Assembly (NCBI GenBank): GCA_039583875.1
Contig: CM077150.1
Span: 6,107,765-6,171,764, forward strand
Reading direction: 5' to 3'
DNA length: 64,000 nt
DNA from: Platanthera guangdongensis
Taxonomy: Eukaryota > Streptophyta > Magnoliopsida > Asparagales > Orchidaceae
The translations under genes were made by a program, and so were the position numbers. This document shows positions 52,948 through 64,000 of this stretch, piece by piece. A model generated the notes under the pieces. The model saw nothing but the letters and a program-made list of their open reading frames with translations. It did no database searches and had not been told where the DNA came from. Numbering within the stretch: the stretch's first letter is position 1; the number at the start of each line of letters is the position of its first letter.

Positions 52948-55900
52948 ATGGCTTCATCTAGCAACCCAAATCAAAACTTCGTTTATTCTCCAAGTGGAGT
53001 TCCTATATTTGAGGGGGATGCTTATGACTTCTGGAATGTGCAAATGCGCACATTGTTTCTTTCTCAAGACCTTTGGGACTTGATTCAAGATGGGTATACG
53101 AAGCCCACCAGTGAAGACCCTCTTTCATCTTGGGATGGTGCTAAGCGAAAGGAGTACTCAGAAAATCTAAAAAGGGATGCTAAAGCTCTCCTCCACATCC
53201 AACAAGGGATCGAACGAAGCATCTTCCCAAGGATCATGGGTGCCTCTACCGCCAAAGAAGCATGGGACATCCTCAAGAATGACTATCAAGGGTCATCAAA
53301 GGTGATTTCATTTAAACTACAAAATCTCTGGCAGGAGTTTGATACTCTGAGCATGAGGGAGTGTGACAATGCTCATTCATATTTTACCAGAGTTACATCC
53401 CTTACTAACCAAATCAAGGGTTATGGAGATTTAGTAGAAGAAAAGAAAGTCATCCAAAAAATACTCAAAACTCTCACCCATAAATATGCCTTTGTTGTGA
53501 CTGCCATTGAAGAAGCTAAGGATGTCAATACTCTCACCATTAACGATCTCATGGGCTCTCTTCAAGCTCATGAAGAAAGAATGAGGAGATTTGAACATCA
53601 GAACATGGAACAGGCCTTCCAGAGCAAACTATTGATTCAGCCAGATAAAAAACAGTATGGTGTCAATAAGATAATAGAAAACTCTAAAGTCATACCTCAA
53701 CACCCCTTGTTCTGCAAGCTTTGCAAGCGTAACAACCATGACACTTTTGATTGCTTTTACAAGTGCAAACGATGTCCCAAACCAACACACTTTCCTAAGG
53801 ACTGTCCATTCCGACAGAGAAGCAACACCCAGCAACAGCAAGAAGAAGCCAAGTTTGGTGAACAAGAAGGAGATGAAGACTATGTTTTCTACACATGTAG
53901 CAAAAGTGGTGCTACAATGGACAATGTGTGGTATCTCGACAGCGGATGTTCAAATCATATGACTAATAACAAGGAAGTGTTCACACAGTTGGATGAATCT
54001 TGTGTGTCTCAAGTGCTGGGAGATGGTTCTATCAAGTTCATTAAAGGCAAGGGTACTATAGCTGTTAGATCCAGGTCAGGAAAATACAAACATATATCCA
54101 ATGTCCAATATGTTCCTGACTTGGCTCAAAATCTCCTAAGTGTGGGACAGCTAATTCAAAATGGATACAAGTTGATCTTTGAAGACACTAGCTGTATCAT
54201 TATTGATCGTGCAACAAATCAGAAAATTGTCAATATCCGTATGACAACCAATAAAGTTTTTCCCTTGATCTTGCCCTATGAAGAAAGGAGCATGTTATCC
54301 AAATCCAACTCAGAGACAGTCACATGGCATGCTAGATTTGGACACCTCAACCTGAGAGATCTCAACAAACTTCAGCAGAAGAATCTGGTGAGTGGACTAC
54401 CAAGAATACAAGACATAGGAAAAATATGTCAGTAGTGTGCTATGAGTAAGATTCACAAACTTCCTCTCCCTCACAGCTCATCCAGGAGAACGTTAAAACC
54501 CCTAGAACTGGTGTATGCAGACATATGGGGGCCTACCAGGACTCCATCCATCTCGGGAAAACACTATTATCTCCTTATAGTAGATGATTTTACACGAATG
54601 ATGTGGGTATACATTCTTGAGAACAAATCAGAGGCTTTCAGTAAATTCAAGGTGTTCAAAGCTCATGCAGAAAATGAGGTGGACAGCAAACTGAAAACGC
54701 TAAGAACAGATAAGGGGGGTGAGTTCATGAGCACATTATTCACCAACTTTTGTGAAGAGGAGGGCATAAAGCGTGAACTTACAGTCACAAGTACTCCAGA
54801 ACAAAATGGCATTGCAGAAAGAAGGAACAGGACCATAGTAGAAATGGTCAGATGCATGCTGGCAAGCTCAAATCTCCCAAAGCAATTCTGGGGGAAGCGG
54901 TGAACACTGCTGTGTACATACTCAACAGAGCACCATGTAGAGCCCTGACTGACAGCACTCCTTATGAAGCGTGGACAGGCCGTGTTCCAGATGTTTCACA
55001 CTTCAGGAAGTTTGTAAGTGTGGTCTACAGCCTAAACCAAAAACACAATCAAGACAAGTTAGCTGAGAAAGCCGTAAAAGGCATATTCTGGGATACAGTC
55101 TCTCCTCAAAAGCATATCGAGTGTATAATCCCACCACCAAGCAATTTCTTATCACCAGAAATGTCATAATAGATGAAGATGAAGATGGGAGAGTATTGTG
55201 GCTCAGGATCAGAGGATGAAGCTGGCAGTTGCTGATGACACACTTGAGTCCATGTCAGAATCACCTCACACTCAGGAAAGTCCTTAGCCATCCATTCCAG
55301 CTGCAGTCATTGACATTCCTGGTCTATCCAATACGAATGAGAGCACCGAAGACGTTTCAACCTCATCATCTCCATCATCACCACTCAGGTATCGCTCTCT
55401 CACTGATATATATACTCAGTGTAATCTTGCTTTATTTGTCAAGGAACCTGCAAGTCCTCTTGAAGCCGCAACTGATCCCAATTGGGTTCAAGCTATGGAT
55501 AAAGAACTCCACATGATAGAAAAGAACCAGACATGGAAATTTGCTGATTTGCCATCATCTAAATCAGCTATTGGCCTCAAGTGGGTATACAAAGTAAAAT
55601 ACAATGAAGATGGTAAAATACAGAAGTACAAGGCAAGACTTGTTGTCAAGGGGTATGCCCAGAGGTAAGGAGTGGACTACTTTGAAACATTCTCCCATGT
55701 GGCCAGATTTGAGTCAATCAGGACCTTGCTTGCCATTGCCACCTATCACCAGTACCCCATATATCAAATGGATGTAATATCTGCATTTCTAAATGGTGAA
55801 ATAAATGAAGAAATATATGTAAGACAGCCACTGGGAAATGAGATTAAGGCCAAGGAAGATAAAGTTCTCAGGCTGCATAAGGCCTTATACGGTCTAAAGC

Positions 55901-57116
55901 AAGCCCCACGCGCCTGGAACACCAAGATAGACGTCAACCTAATTGAAAATGGTTTTCACAAGACAGTGAGTGAACCGGGAATGTATGTTAAAAAGGAACC
56001 AAATGGTGATGTGCTCATAGTGTGTTTGTATGTTGACGACCTCCTAATTTCTGGGTCCAACATAGACAACATAAACAATTTCCGCAACTATATGCACTCC
56101 AAATTTGAGATGACTGGTCTAGGTCTTACCAGATACTTCCTTGGACTACAGATTACGCAGCTGACCAATATCACATATGTATCACAATGCAAGTATGCAG
56201 AAGACCTGTTGTCTAGATTTGGCATGTCTGACTCCAAACCAGCATCCACCACAATGATCACTGGAGAGAAGTTAATTAAGGAGGATGGAGAAGATAAGCA
56301 GAACAATATCGAAGCTTAGTCGGATCCCTAATCTACTTAACAAATACCAGACCTGACATCGAGCATGTTGTGAGCATTGTTTCACGGTTCATGCAAGCAC
56401 CAAGTATTAGGCACATGACTGCAGCCAAGAGGATATTAAGGTATGTCAATGGCACAAGATCTCTTGGACTCAGGTGTGAAAAAGGGAATGACTGCCGCCT
56501 CACTGGATACTCTGACAGCGACTGGGCTGGGTGCTCCGACGACAGGAGGAGGACAACTGGGTTCATGTTTTTCATTGGGACCAATCCGGTGTCTTGGTGC
56601 ACAAGAAAACAGAAGACAATTGCTCTATCCTCTACTGAGGCGGAATACACAGCCCTAAGTGAGGCTGTGAGAGAAGCAATGTGGTTAAAGCAGTTAATTG
56701 CAGAAGTTCTGAAGAAAGAAGATAACTCGGTTAAGATTCTTGTGGATAATACCTCTGCAATTGCCCTAGCTAAAAACCCTGTGTTCCACAATAGAACCAA
56801 ACACTTGGAAATTAAGCTGCATTATACCCGGGATTTAGTTAGCAAAGGAGAAATTGAAGTAAAACATTGTAAATCAGAGAACCAGATAGTTTATGCTCTC
56901 ACAAAACCCCTATCCGCACCAACATTCATGGAATTGAGGAACAAGATGAAGATGACATGCTGCTTGGACTATGGGGGGGTATTGAAGCATAGTCCAAGCA
57001 ACCTGTACCTCCCCCGCATGCTGGAAGGAGTGAACTCTACAGAACGGCCAACAGGAGATGAGAATATTGAGTCAACCTTTGCCGACCTGCATAGAAAAGA
57101 TAACCAAGATAAGTAG
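52948..57116 (+). pseudogene. Copia gag-pol with several disabling mutations
   Basis: Starts at ATG 52,948 (MASSSNPNQNF). Gag to about 53,640; knuckle CKLCKRNNHDTFDC near 53,714; protease YLDSGCSNHM near 53,934; GAG-pre-integrase near 54,321; integrase ADIWGPTRTPS, RTDKGGEF, NGIAERRN to 54,830; RT with YVDD near 56,031; RNase H DSDWAGCSDDRRRTTG near 56,514. Lesions: TAG at 54,433 (after KICQ); a frameshift near 54,893 in a G-run (FWGKR*); another near 55,090; TAA near 55,666 in AQR*GVDY; a frameshift near 56,312. The last frame runs past RNase H into the 3' LTR and stops at 57,116. Confidence 0.9.
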
Positions 57117-57370
57117 CCGACCTTTTTAATAGCTTTGGCCCATACCTGGTATGGGCATCTTGGTGGACTTTTGGAGCTCCTTTTATTCCTGTTTTGTAAC
57201 TTGAACTATGATGGTTGTATAAGTGCTTGCGCTGCCTCCAGTATGTGATTTAGAGGCTTCTTTCTTCCGTCTCCAAGCTGTAGGTTTATTTCCCTGTTTT
57301 TCCTCTAGTTTCTTGATGGAGTGTTGATGAAATAAAGTGTGCCGGTTCCATTCCCCTTTACTTTTCTACA
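56980..57370 (+). repeat. 3' LTR of the 52-kb copia
   Basis: 391 bp; its first 137 bp are in frame with pol. Confidence 0.92.
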
Positions 57371-58326
57371 GCATTAACTTCCAGTAATAATTTCTTAGAA
57401 ATTGAAATTTAAGGTCAAAGAAATAATTGCATTTGTTGGTTCAGTTGCACTGGCTTCCAAAATCCCAAGGATTTACTTAGGTCAAAATGCTTCCAAGATT
57501 ACAGAAATTACAAGCATCTTAGGGTACGCACGTTTGGACGAATTAGGGACCTAAAATTAGAATCGAGGCCTTCTTCGGTTGAATTTGATCCCAATTTTCC
57601 GAGGTCTATCCTGTGAAGGGCTCACAACGGTACTAGGAGATATGATGGCATGAAAGTCTAAACCACCCTTTCCAAAAAATTAATTTTTAATTTTCTAATT
57701 TTTAAGTCAAAATGCTTCCAAGATTACAGAATTACAAACATCTTAGGGTACGCTCGTTTGGACGAATTAGGGACCTAAAATTAGAATCGAGGCCTTCTTC
57801 AATTGAATTTGACCCCAATGTCAATTCCAAAACCTCAATTCCTCTGAGACTTACAAAAAATTACAAACCAGCTTTTCACTAGCTGAAAAGAATTAAAGAA
57901 TAAGAGAGTAAACATTTTCCACATTATTTTAATTAGCACACAGCATTTATGCTCTTCCAAAATAGTTTTCTCATTAAAACTTTTACTCAATAATCTCTTT
58001 AAGTAGCATTTTCATATTTTCTTTATGTCATCTTCAGTTTAATATATCTAACTTGATCAAAGTATCTACAACTCTTACTCGTACCTCAATTAATCAATAA
58101 ATCTTATTTTCCTCTCCCTTGGTACTACACCTTTTATATGGTCATGATCAACATAAGAAAATGGGTTGTTGAGTCATGTTATTGGAGAATTTTCAAGTTT
58201 CTTTCATTAGATTCATATCATATCTATACAAAGATATCATCTTAATGGTGTAATGGTGTAATAGTGAGGCTCATCAAATGATCCACAACCATTGATTCAA
58301 AATAAAATAAAATAAAAACGTCCATA
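57371..58326. repeat. AT-rich spacer with a 118-bp direct repeat
   Basis: TCAAAATGCTTCCAAGATTACAG ... GGGTACGCWCGTTTGGACG ... GAGGCCTTCTTC occurs near 57,481-57,598 and 57,707-57,824 at about 90-95% identity. No gene. Confidence 0.75.
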
Positions 58327-58331
58327 AAAAC

Positions 58332-58666
58332 TGTTATGCCGCCGCATCCGCTACAATTTCAAGGGCAAACGTACACTCGGCGACCAAAAGAACGGAGGCC
58401 AAACAACGGGGCTGAACCATCCGGTTCAGCCCCCAACCTATGAAAGCGCCAAGGGGGGACTGAACCGACCTGGTTCAGTCCCCAAGTGGGGGGGCCGGCC
58501 GGCCCCCTTGAGCCCCAGGTATTAATAAACCCGGGGCTCCCTTTCGATGGCATGGACTATTACTTTCAAGGTATTTCCTCTCCCTCTCTCCCTAACCCTA
58601 ATTCCTCTCCTTTCCCTCTCTAAATCTCCCCCTAGATCTCTCTCTTCTACTTGCAAAGTCTTATCA
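58332..58666 (+). repeat. 5' LTR of the 58-kb gypsy
   Basis: Contains GGACTGAACC / GGTTCAGTCC and GGGGGCCGGCC/GGCCGGCCCCC inverted repeats. About six substitutions and several small indels against the 3' LTR. Confidence 0.92.
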
Positions 58667-58694
58667 TTTGGTATCAGAGCAACATCCTGCGACG

Positions 58695-61600
58695 ATGGTG
58701 ACTCGCTCAGAAGCCGAAACCGCGCGGCTTGCATCCCTCGAGGAGAACTATGTAGGGTTGTCGGACACGATGACGGCGCTCGAAAAGAACAAGTGAAATC
58801 CTCCCAAAAAACCCTAGAGGATCGCTTGGATGCGCGCATGGAGGAGATCAAAACCCTACTTGCACAAAATCTGAAAGGAAAAAATCCCGCGGTGGAAGGA
58901 TCAGAAACGGAGGCATCCTACCATCCTCTTGCGCAATCGAAGCGGAGTGCAGCAGGGGGCCGGATCGGGGCCTACAGGAGGCGGCTTCTCCGTTGCGGGA
59001 TCGGCGGAAGCCGATCCTACGCGGATCGGCGCGTACGCAACCGTGCGGCGGGATCGACCCAGGAGGGATACGGGGGCCCTGCAGGGAGCGTCGGAGGGCC
59101 GACGGAGGCCGGCTACCGCCGCCCAGGCGGCTGGAGGCCGCAGGAAGGCCTGGCGGCTCCATGCGGGCCGTTCGGCGCCCAGTCCGCCTGGAACGAACCC
59201 GGAACTCAGCTGGCCCCTCTTGGCGGGGTCCGGGGCAAGGAGTGGCCCCTTTTCGACCAACTGGAGCGAATGCGGTCCCAATCGGAGGAGTGGCGGGCAT
59301 CCTACCGATACCTCCGCTCTACGGAGGACCGGCGGACTACGGAAATGGCAACCATGGGGTGGAGGGCAACAAGGAGGCTACGGCATGGACCGGGGGCGGC
59401 CCGGGCCCGCAGCGGCCCCGGCGCAACCTTACCAACCAGCACCTGCAGAACCCCGGCCATACATGCAGCCCAAATTGACACGTATGAACTTCCTAAGTTC
59501 AAGGGCGGCGACGCCTTAGAGTGGATCCAAAAGGCTGAGCTTTTCTTCAAGTACCAAGAGATTCGGAGGGGCAGTGGGTCCAGTTGGCGTCTTTCCATCT
59601 GGAGGAGGACGCCTTCCAGTGGACCAAGTGGTTTCTGAGGGGACGCAATTACGCACCGTGGGAGGAGTTTGTGGAGTCCTTCTCGGCTCGTTTCGGGCCT
59701 TTAGAGTATGAAGATGTGGAGGCTATGTTACAGAAGCTGCGGCAGAAAGGATCAGTCACAGAGTACCGGACAGAATTCGAACGGTTGGCCAATCGGGTCA
59801 ATTGGGAAGAGAGGAAAATGCTGAGTTGTTTTGTATCCGGACTGAAGGACCATTTGAGAGACGAGGTCCACGCGTACATGTCACACAGTCTGAGTCATGC
59901 CATCAGCCTAGCCAGGATACAGGAGGAGCGGTACAACCGGCAGAAGACTCGGACAACAGGACGGGCACCCACAGTGACAGACGTAACCAGGAAGGAACCA
60001 CCGGCCGGGGGCCGTCCCACGGTGACGAAGTTGACGCGGCAGGAGCTGCAGGCCAGAAAGGACAAGGGGTTCTGCTTCTAGTGTGATGAGAAATTCGTTC
60101 CGGGGCATCGGTGTCAGAAGGTCCAAGTCTTCATGCTGCGGAACGAGGACGGCGAATAAGACACTACTGGTGACTCAGTTGAGGATGATCTGGATCTTAC
60201 GGAGTTTGGAATATCTCTTCAGGCGATGGCAGGGTGCACAGCTCCCCTCACTTTACGGATCGCAGGGGCAATTGGCCAGGAGCGGGTGACTATACTAGTC
60301 GATAGTGGGAGCACCCACAATTTCATTGACCCCGAGGTGGCTCTCAAGACAGGGATTCCAATTGATCGGGAGGCCGCATTCCAGGTCATGGTTGCGGATG
60401 GGAGCAAGTTGCGATGCGAAGGGGTCCTGAAGGGGGCCGAGCTGCGGATGCCGGGGTACATCTGCCACACCAACGTTTACCTTCTCCCCATTCGAGGCTC
60501 GGATATGGTCTTGGGAGTGCAGTGGCTCCGGCAGTTACGGCGGGTGACCACAGATTGGGACAGGATGACGTTGGAGTTTACTCAGCAGGGCAAGGACCAC
60601 TGTTTGCAAGGCATCAGGACATCTCCACTCAAGGAGATCTCACTCAGGGGTTTGCAGAGACTGGAGGAGCAAGGCGGGACAATAGTCATGATTCTGGGGG
60701 TGACACCCGTGGGATCGGAGGCTAGCGCGGAGCCAGAGCAGATACAAGCACTTTTGAGACAGTACGATGATGTTTTCCAGGAGCCACGCTCCCTTCCACC
60801 GTCCCGCTTCCGGGACCATCAGATCCAGTTGAAGGTTGGGACGGACCCCACCAACATCCGGCCTTACCGCTACCCTCATATTCAGAAGATCGAGATAGAG
60901 CGCAGCGTACGCGAGATGCTGACTTCCGGTATTATACGTCCCAGTACTAGTGCTTTCTCTTCCCCGATCATACTGGTGAAGAAGAAAGACGATTCGTGGA
61001 GATTTTGCGTGGATTATCGGGGGCTTAACAGTTCCACCATCAAGGACAAATTTCACATTCCTATGATCGAAGAGTTGCTGGATGAGCTACACGGAGCACA
61101 CTTATTCACCAAATTGGATCTCCGGTCCGGTTACCATCAGATTCGCATGAAGAAGGAAGACGTCCACAAGACGGCCTTCCGTACCCACGATGGTCACTAT
61201 GAGTTCTTGGTGATGCCATTTGGGTTGGCCAACGCACCCTCGACCTTCCAGGCAGTCATGAATGAAATATTCCGCCCTCTTCTTCGAAGGTATGTGCTAG
61301 TTTTCTTTGACGATATACTTATATACAGCAGGAGTTGGGAGGATCACTTGGAGCACGTCCGCACCGTCCTCACCATGTTGCGAGATCACAAGCTGTACGC
61401 CAAGCGGTCCAAGTGCTCATTTGGACAGCCGGAGGTTGAGTACTTGGGACACCTGGTGTCCGCACACGGGGTACAAGCTGACCCAAAGAAGATCGCGAGC
61501 ATGGTCGATTGGCCACCCCCACGACGGTCCGGGCTTTGAGGGGTTTCCTCGGGCTGACAGGGGTACTATCGGCGGTTCGTGAAGGATTATGGCAAGATAG

Positions 61601-63569
61601 CCCGCCCCCTCACTCAGCTGTTGCAGAAAGACGCTTTTCACTGGAGTTCAGAGGCAGAGGTCGCCTTCCAGTCTCTGAAGGAGGCTATGACTACTACCCC
61701 GGTTCTGGCGCTTCCAGATTTCTCCAAGACGTTCGTAGTGGAGGCCGATGCGTCGGGGGTCGGTATTGGAGCTGTGTTGATACAGGAGGGCCGACCCTTG
61801 GCCTACTTCAGCAAGGCGTTGGCACCCCGGACACTGGGCCTTTCGACGTACGAGAAGGAGATGTTAGCCATCCTGCATGCGGTCGCCTTGTGGCGGCCTT
61901 ATCTCTTGGGACGACACTTCCAGATCCGTACAGATCACCAGAGCCTGAAACATTTTCTGGAGCAGAGATTAGCCTCACCGTTGCAGCAGAAGTGGCTGAC
62001 AAAGTTGCTGGGATACGAGATTATGAGATTGTGTATAAGCAGGGGAAGGAAAATGTGGTGGCTGAACTGCACTCTCCCGCCTACCAGAGAGTTCCTTGTC
62101 CCATATTTCAGGACCAGTGATTGAGTCACTGGAAGAGATACAGGCAGAAGTTCAGCAGGATCCGGATCTACGAGCCATCATTGCAGCACTGCGACAGGGG
62201 GAGCCTACTGAGGCGGCTACCACTTGCAGGGAGACAGACTTTACCATCAGGGCCGGCTAGTCCTCCCTGCCACGTCGGCCTGGCGGACGGTCATGATGCA
62301 AGAGTTTCACGCCTCACCCACCGGCGGACACGCCGGCATCTTGCGAACATTACAACGGGTCCGGGCGAATGTTTTTTGAAAGGGCTGCGACGTGATGTTC
62401 AGCGTTTATACGTGAATGCGAGATCTGCCAGCGACAGAAGTACGAGACTACCTCTCCCGCCGGGCTACTGACACCGTTGGAGATCCCCCGTCAGATTGGG
62501 ACACTGTCTCTATGGATTTCATTGACGGCCTGCCCAAGTCTCAGGGCAAATCCGTCATCTTGGTCGTGGTTGACAAGTTGTCCAAATACGGACACTTCAT
62601 CGCTATGAGCCATCCGTACACAGGAGCAACAGTTGCTGTTGTTTTTGCCAAGGATATTGTGAGACTTCACGGAATTCCAAGCGTTGTCATATCAGACAGG
62701 GACCCCGTCTTTGTGGGCAATTTCTGGCAGGAGCTGTTTCGGCTTCAGGGGACTTCCCTCCGCATGAGCACGGCCATCACCCTCAGACAGACGGGCAAAC
62801 GGAGGTCCTCAACCGTGGGGTTGAAACCTATTTGCGGTGTTTTGTCATGGATGAGCCACGCTCCTGGACTCGGTGGCTCCATTGGGCGGAGTACTGCTAC
62901 AATACATCTTTCCATACGGCCAGCAAGCTCACTCCTTTTGAGGTGGTCTACGGCCGCCCCCCGCCTAATTTGAGTTCTTATGAGCCATCCAGCACCGCTC
63001 TGCCCGCGGTCGACCGGATGTTACTGGATCGCGACCGGACTTTATCGCTACTCCGGGAGAACTTACGCATCGCCCAAGATCGCATGAAGATTCAGGCGAC
63101 AAACATCGTACCCAGCGGGAGTTTGCGGTCGCGATGAGGTCTTCCTTAAACTCCAACCATATCGGCAACTATCGGTCTCTCGGCGGACCAACCAGAAACT
63201 GGCACCGAAACTATGGCCTGTTCCGCATCCTCCGTCGGGTGGGGCCCGTGGCTTATACTCTTGCTCTCCCGGAGGGTTCTCGCATCCATCCAACGTTCCA
63301 TGTATCTTTACTGAAGAAGAAGCTCGGGAACTCCACTTCCATCAGCCCTACTCTTCCAGAGGCTACTAGCGGCGGCGAATTGCGGCCTTCGCCGGAGGCG
63401 ATTCTGTTGACCAAATGGAAGCGGCGGGGTGCCGAGTACCGGCTCGAGCTACTCGTCAAGTGGGCGCACATGACCGCCGAACATAATTCTTGGGTTGATT
63501 TCTTGGAGTTTCGCGAGGCGTTTCCGGATTTCCCACTTGAGGACAAGTTGCCGCTTGAAGGGGAGGGAA
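58695..63569 (+). pseudogene. Gypsy gag-pol with multiple frameshifts and stops
   Basis: ATG 58,695 (MVTRSEAETARLASLEENY) is followed by a frame break near 58,790. Gag core 59,480-59,960 (FKGGDALEWIQKAELFF; a frameshift near 59,565; LRQKGSVTEYRTEFERLAN). Knuckle region CF*CDEKFVPGHRC near 60,075 with TAG at 60,079; another stop near 60,159. Protease VDSGSTHNFID near 60,300. RT 60,880-61,500 with FFDD near 61,307; frameshift near 61,530. RNase H 61,640-62,080. Integrase zinc-finger part and end frameshifted (stop near 62,378), core MDFIDGLPKSQGK and VISDRDPVF intact, then another frameshift before the third catalytic residue. C-terminus LLVKWAHMTAEHNSWVDF ... FPLEDKLPLEGEG resembles a degenerate chromodomain tail. 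Confidence 0.9.
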
Positions 63570-63903
63570 TGTTATGCCGCCGCATCCGCTACAATTTCAA
63601 GGCAACGTACGTACACTCGGCGACCAAAAGAACGGAGGCCAAACAACGAGGCTGAACCATCCAGTTCAGCCCCCAACCTATGAAGCGCCAAGGGGGGACT
63701 GAACCGACCCGGTTCAGTCCCCAAGTGGGGGGGCCGGCCGGCCCCCTTGAGCCCCAGGTATTAATAAACCCGGGGCTCCCTTTCGATGGCATGGACTTAT
63801 ATTTTCAAGGTATTTCCTCTCCCTCTCTCCCTAACCCTAATTCCTCTCCTTTCCCTCTCTAAATCTCCCCCTAGATCTCTCTTCTACTTGCAAAGTCTTA
63901 TCA
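63570..63903 (+). repeat. 3' LTR of the 58-kb gypsy
   Basis: 334 bp, followed by AAAAC. The last about 90 bases of the window beyond it show nothing recognisable. Confidence 0.92.
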
Positions 63904-64000
63904 AAAACCCACCCCATCCAGCAACCTACTTGCGATCTCCCAAACGAAAATTTTTTGGGCCCCGGCCCAGTCTCCAAATTTGGAGACAGGTGGAGACGGG

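Larger units (their letters stand above)
52416..57370 (+). mobile_element. Ty1/copia retrotransposon, older and decayed
   Basis: LTRs 52,416-52,808 and 56,980-57,370 (393 and 391 bp) begin TATTGAAGCATA and end TTTTCTACA. By eye they differ at about 14 positions plus two indels, near 3.6%. Flanks GAATT and GCATT are an imperfect 5-bp duplication. The primer site TGGTATCAGAG starts at 52,809 and a G-rich polypurine tract (ATGGGGGGG) ends at 56,979. LTR start and gag start resemble the copia at 24,526, so both belong to related families. Confidence 0.92.
58332..63903 (+). mobile_element. Ty3/gypsy chromovirus-type element, decayed (Reina-like)
   Basis: LTRs 58,332-58,666 and 63,570-63,903 (335 and 334 bp), TGTTATGCCG ... 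CTTATCA, within the perfect duplication AAAAC (58,327-58,331 and 63,904-63,908). Primer site TGGTATCAGAGC at 58,669. Size, short LTRs and a C-terminal chromodomain-like segment suggest a Reina-type chromovirus; the clade is a guess from length and motifs. Coding capacity is broken many times. Confidence 0.92.

Noticed and set aside
58547..59638. 363-codon frame as an intact gag protein
   Set aside because: Begins inside the LTR, crosses a frame break near 58,790 and leaves the gag frame near 59,565; it is a piece of a decayed gag.

Overview
The window is nuclear DNA of a flowering plant. It holds plant-type LTR retrotransposons of both superfamilies, RTE-type LINE remnants, many Tourist-like MITEs, spliced genes with canonical GT-AG introns, and fragments of plant genes (CSLA, U2AF65, a DUF632 family, a CRTISO-like oxidase). 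I could not place the species. Nearly all of it is transposon-derived. I recognise one host gene.

Layout. 0-1.5 kb: AT-rich DNA, one MITE, a TA microsatellite. 1,540-14,055: a young full-length Ty3/gypsy element of the Tat (Retand-like) type with 884-bp LTRs, the 5-bp target duplication TTACT, an uninterrupted 1,817-codon gag-pol, a dimeric 147-bp minisatellite, and two antisense spliced genes that each have their own TATA box. 14.06-15.6 kb: stacked palindromes and nested foldback elements. 18.9-21.8 kb: fragments of three unrelated plant genes on both strands, introns retained. 24,526-29,311: a Ty1/copia element with identical LTRs but broken coding capacity (target duplication CTGCG). 29,769-30,519: a solo LTR related to the Tat element (ACTCC).

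31,256-48,888 (minus): a LYR-motif protein gene split by a 17.3-kb intron. The intron contains two RTE LINE remnants and a 3'-end fragment of a third; a 7.8-kb non-autonomous LTR element (34,126-41,923, TACAT) sitting inside one of the LINEs and carrying an oxidase gene fragment and an 86-bp satellite; a truncated copia; and a truncated gypsy. 52,416-57,370: an older, decayed copia. 58,332-63,903: a decayed chromovirus-type gypsy (AAAAC) with a degenerate C-terminal chromodomain.

Relationships. The Tat element, the solo LTR and the 7.8-kb element share LTR ends. The first and third also share their post-LTR sequence, polypurine tract and satellite motif, so they look like an autonomous family and its derivatives; the intact element could supply proteins in trans. 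From LTR divergence the relative ages run: copia at 24.5 kb (no difference seen), Tat (about 0.2%), 7.8-kb element (about 1.3%), gypsy at 58 kb (about 2%), copia at 52 kb (about 3.6%). These are hand alignments and need recomputing.
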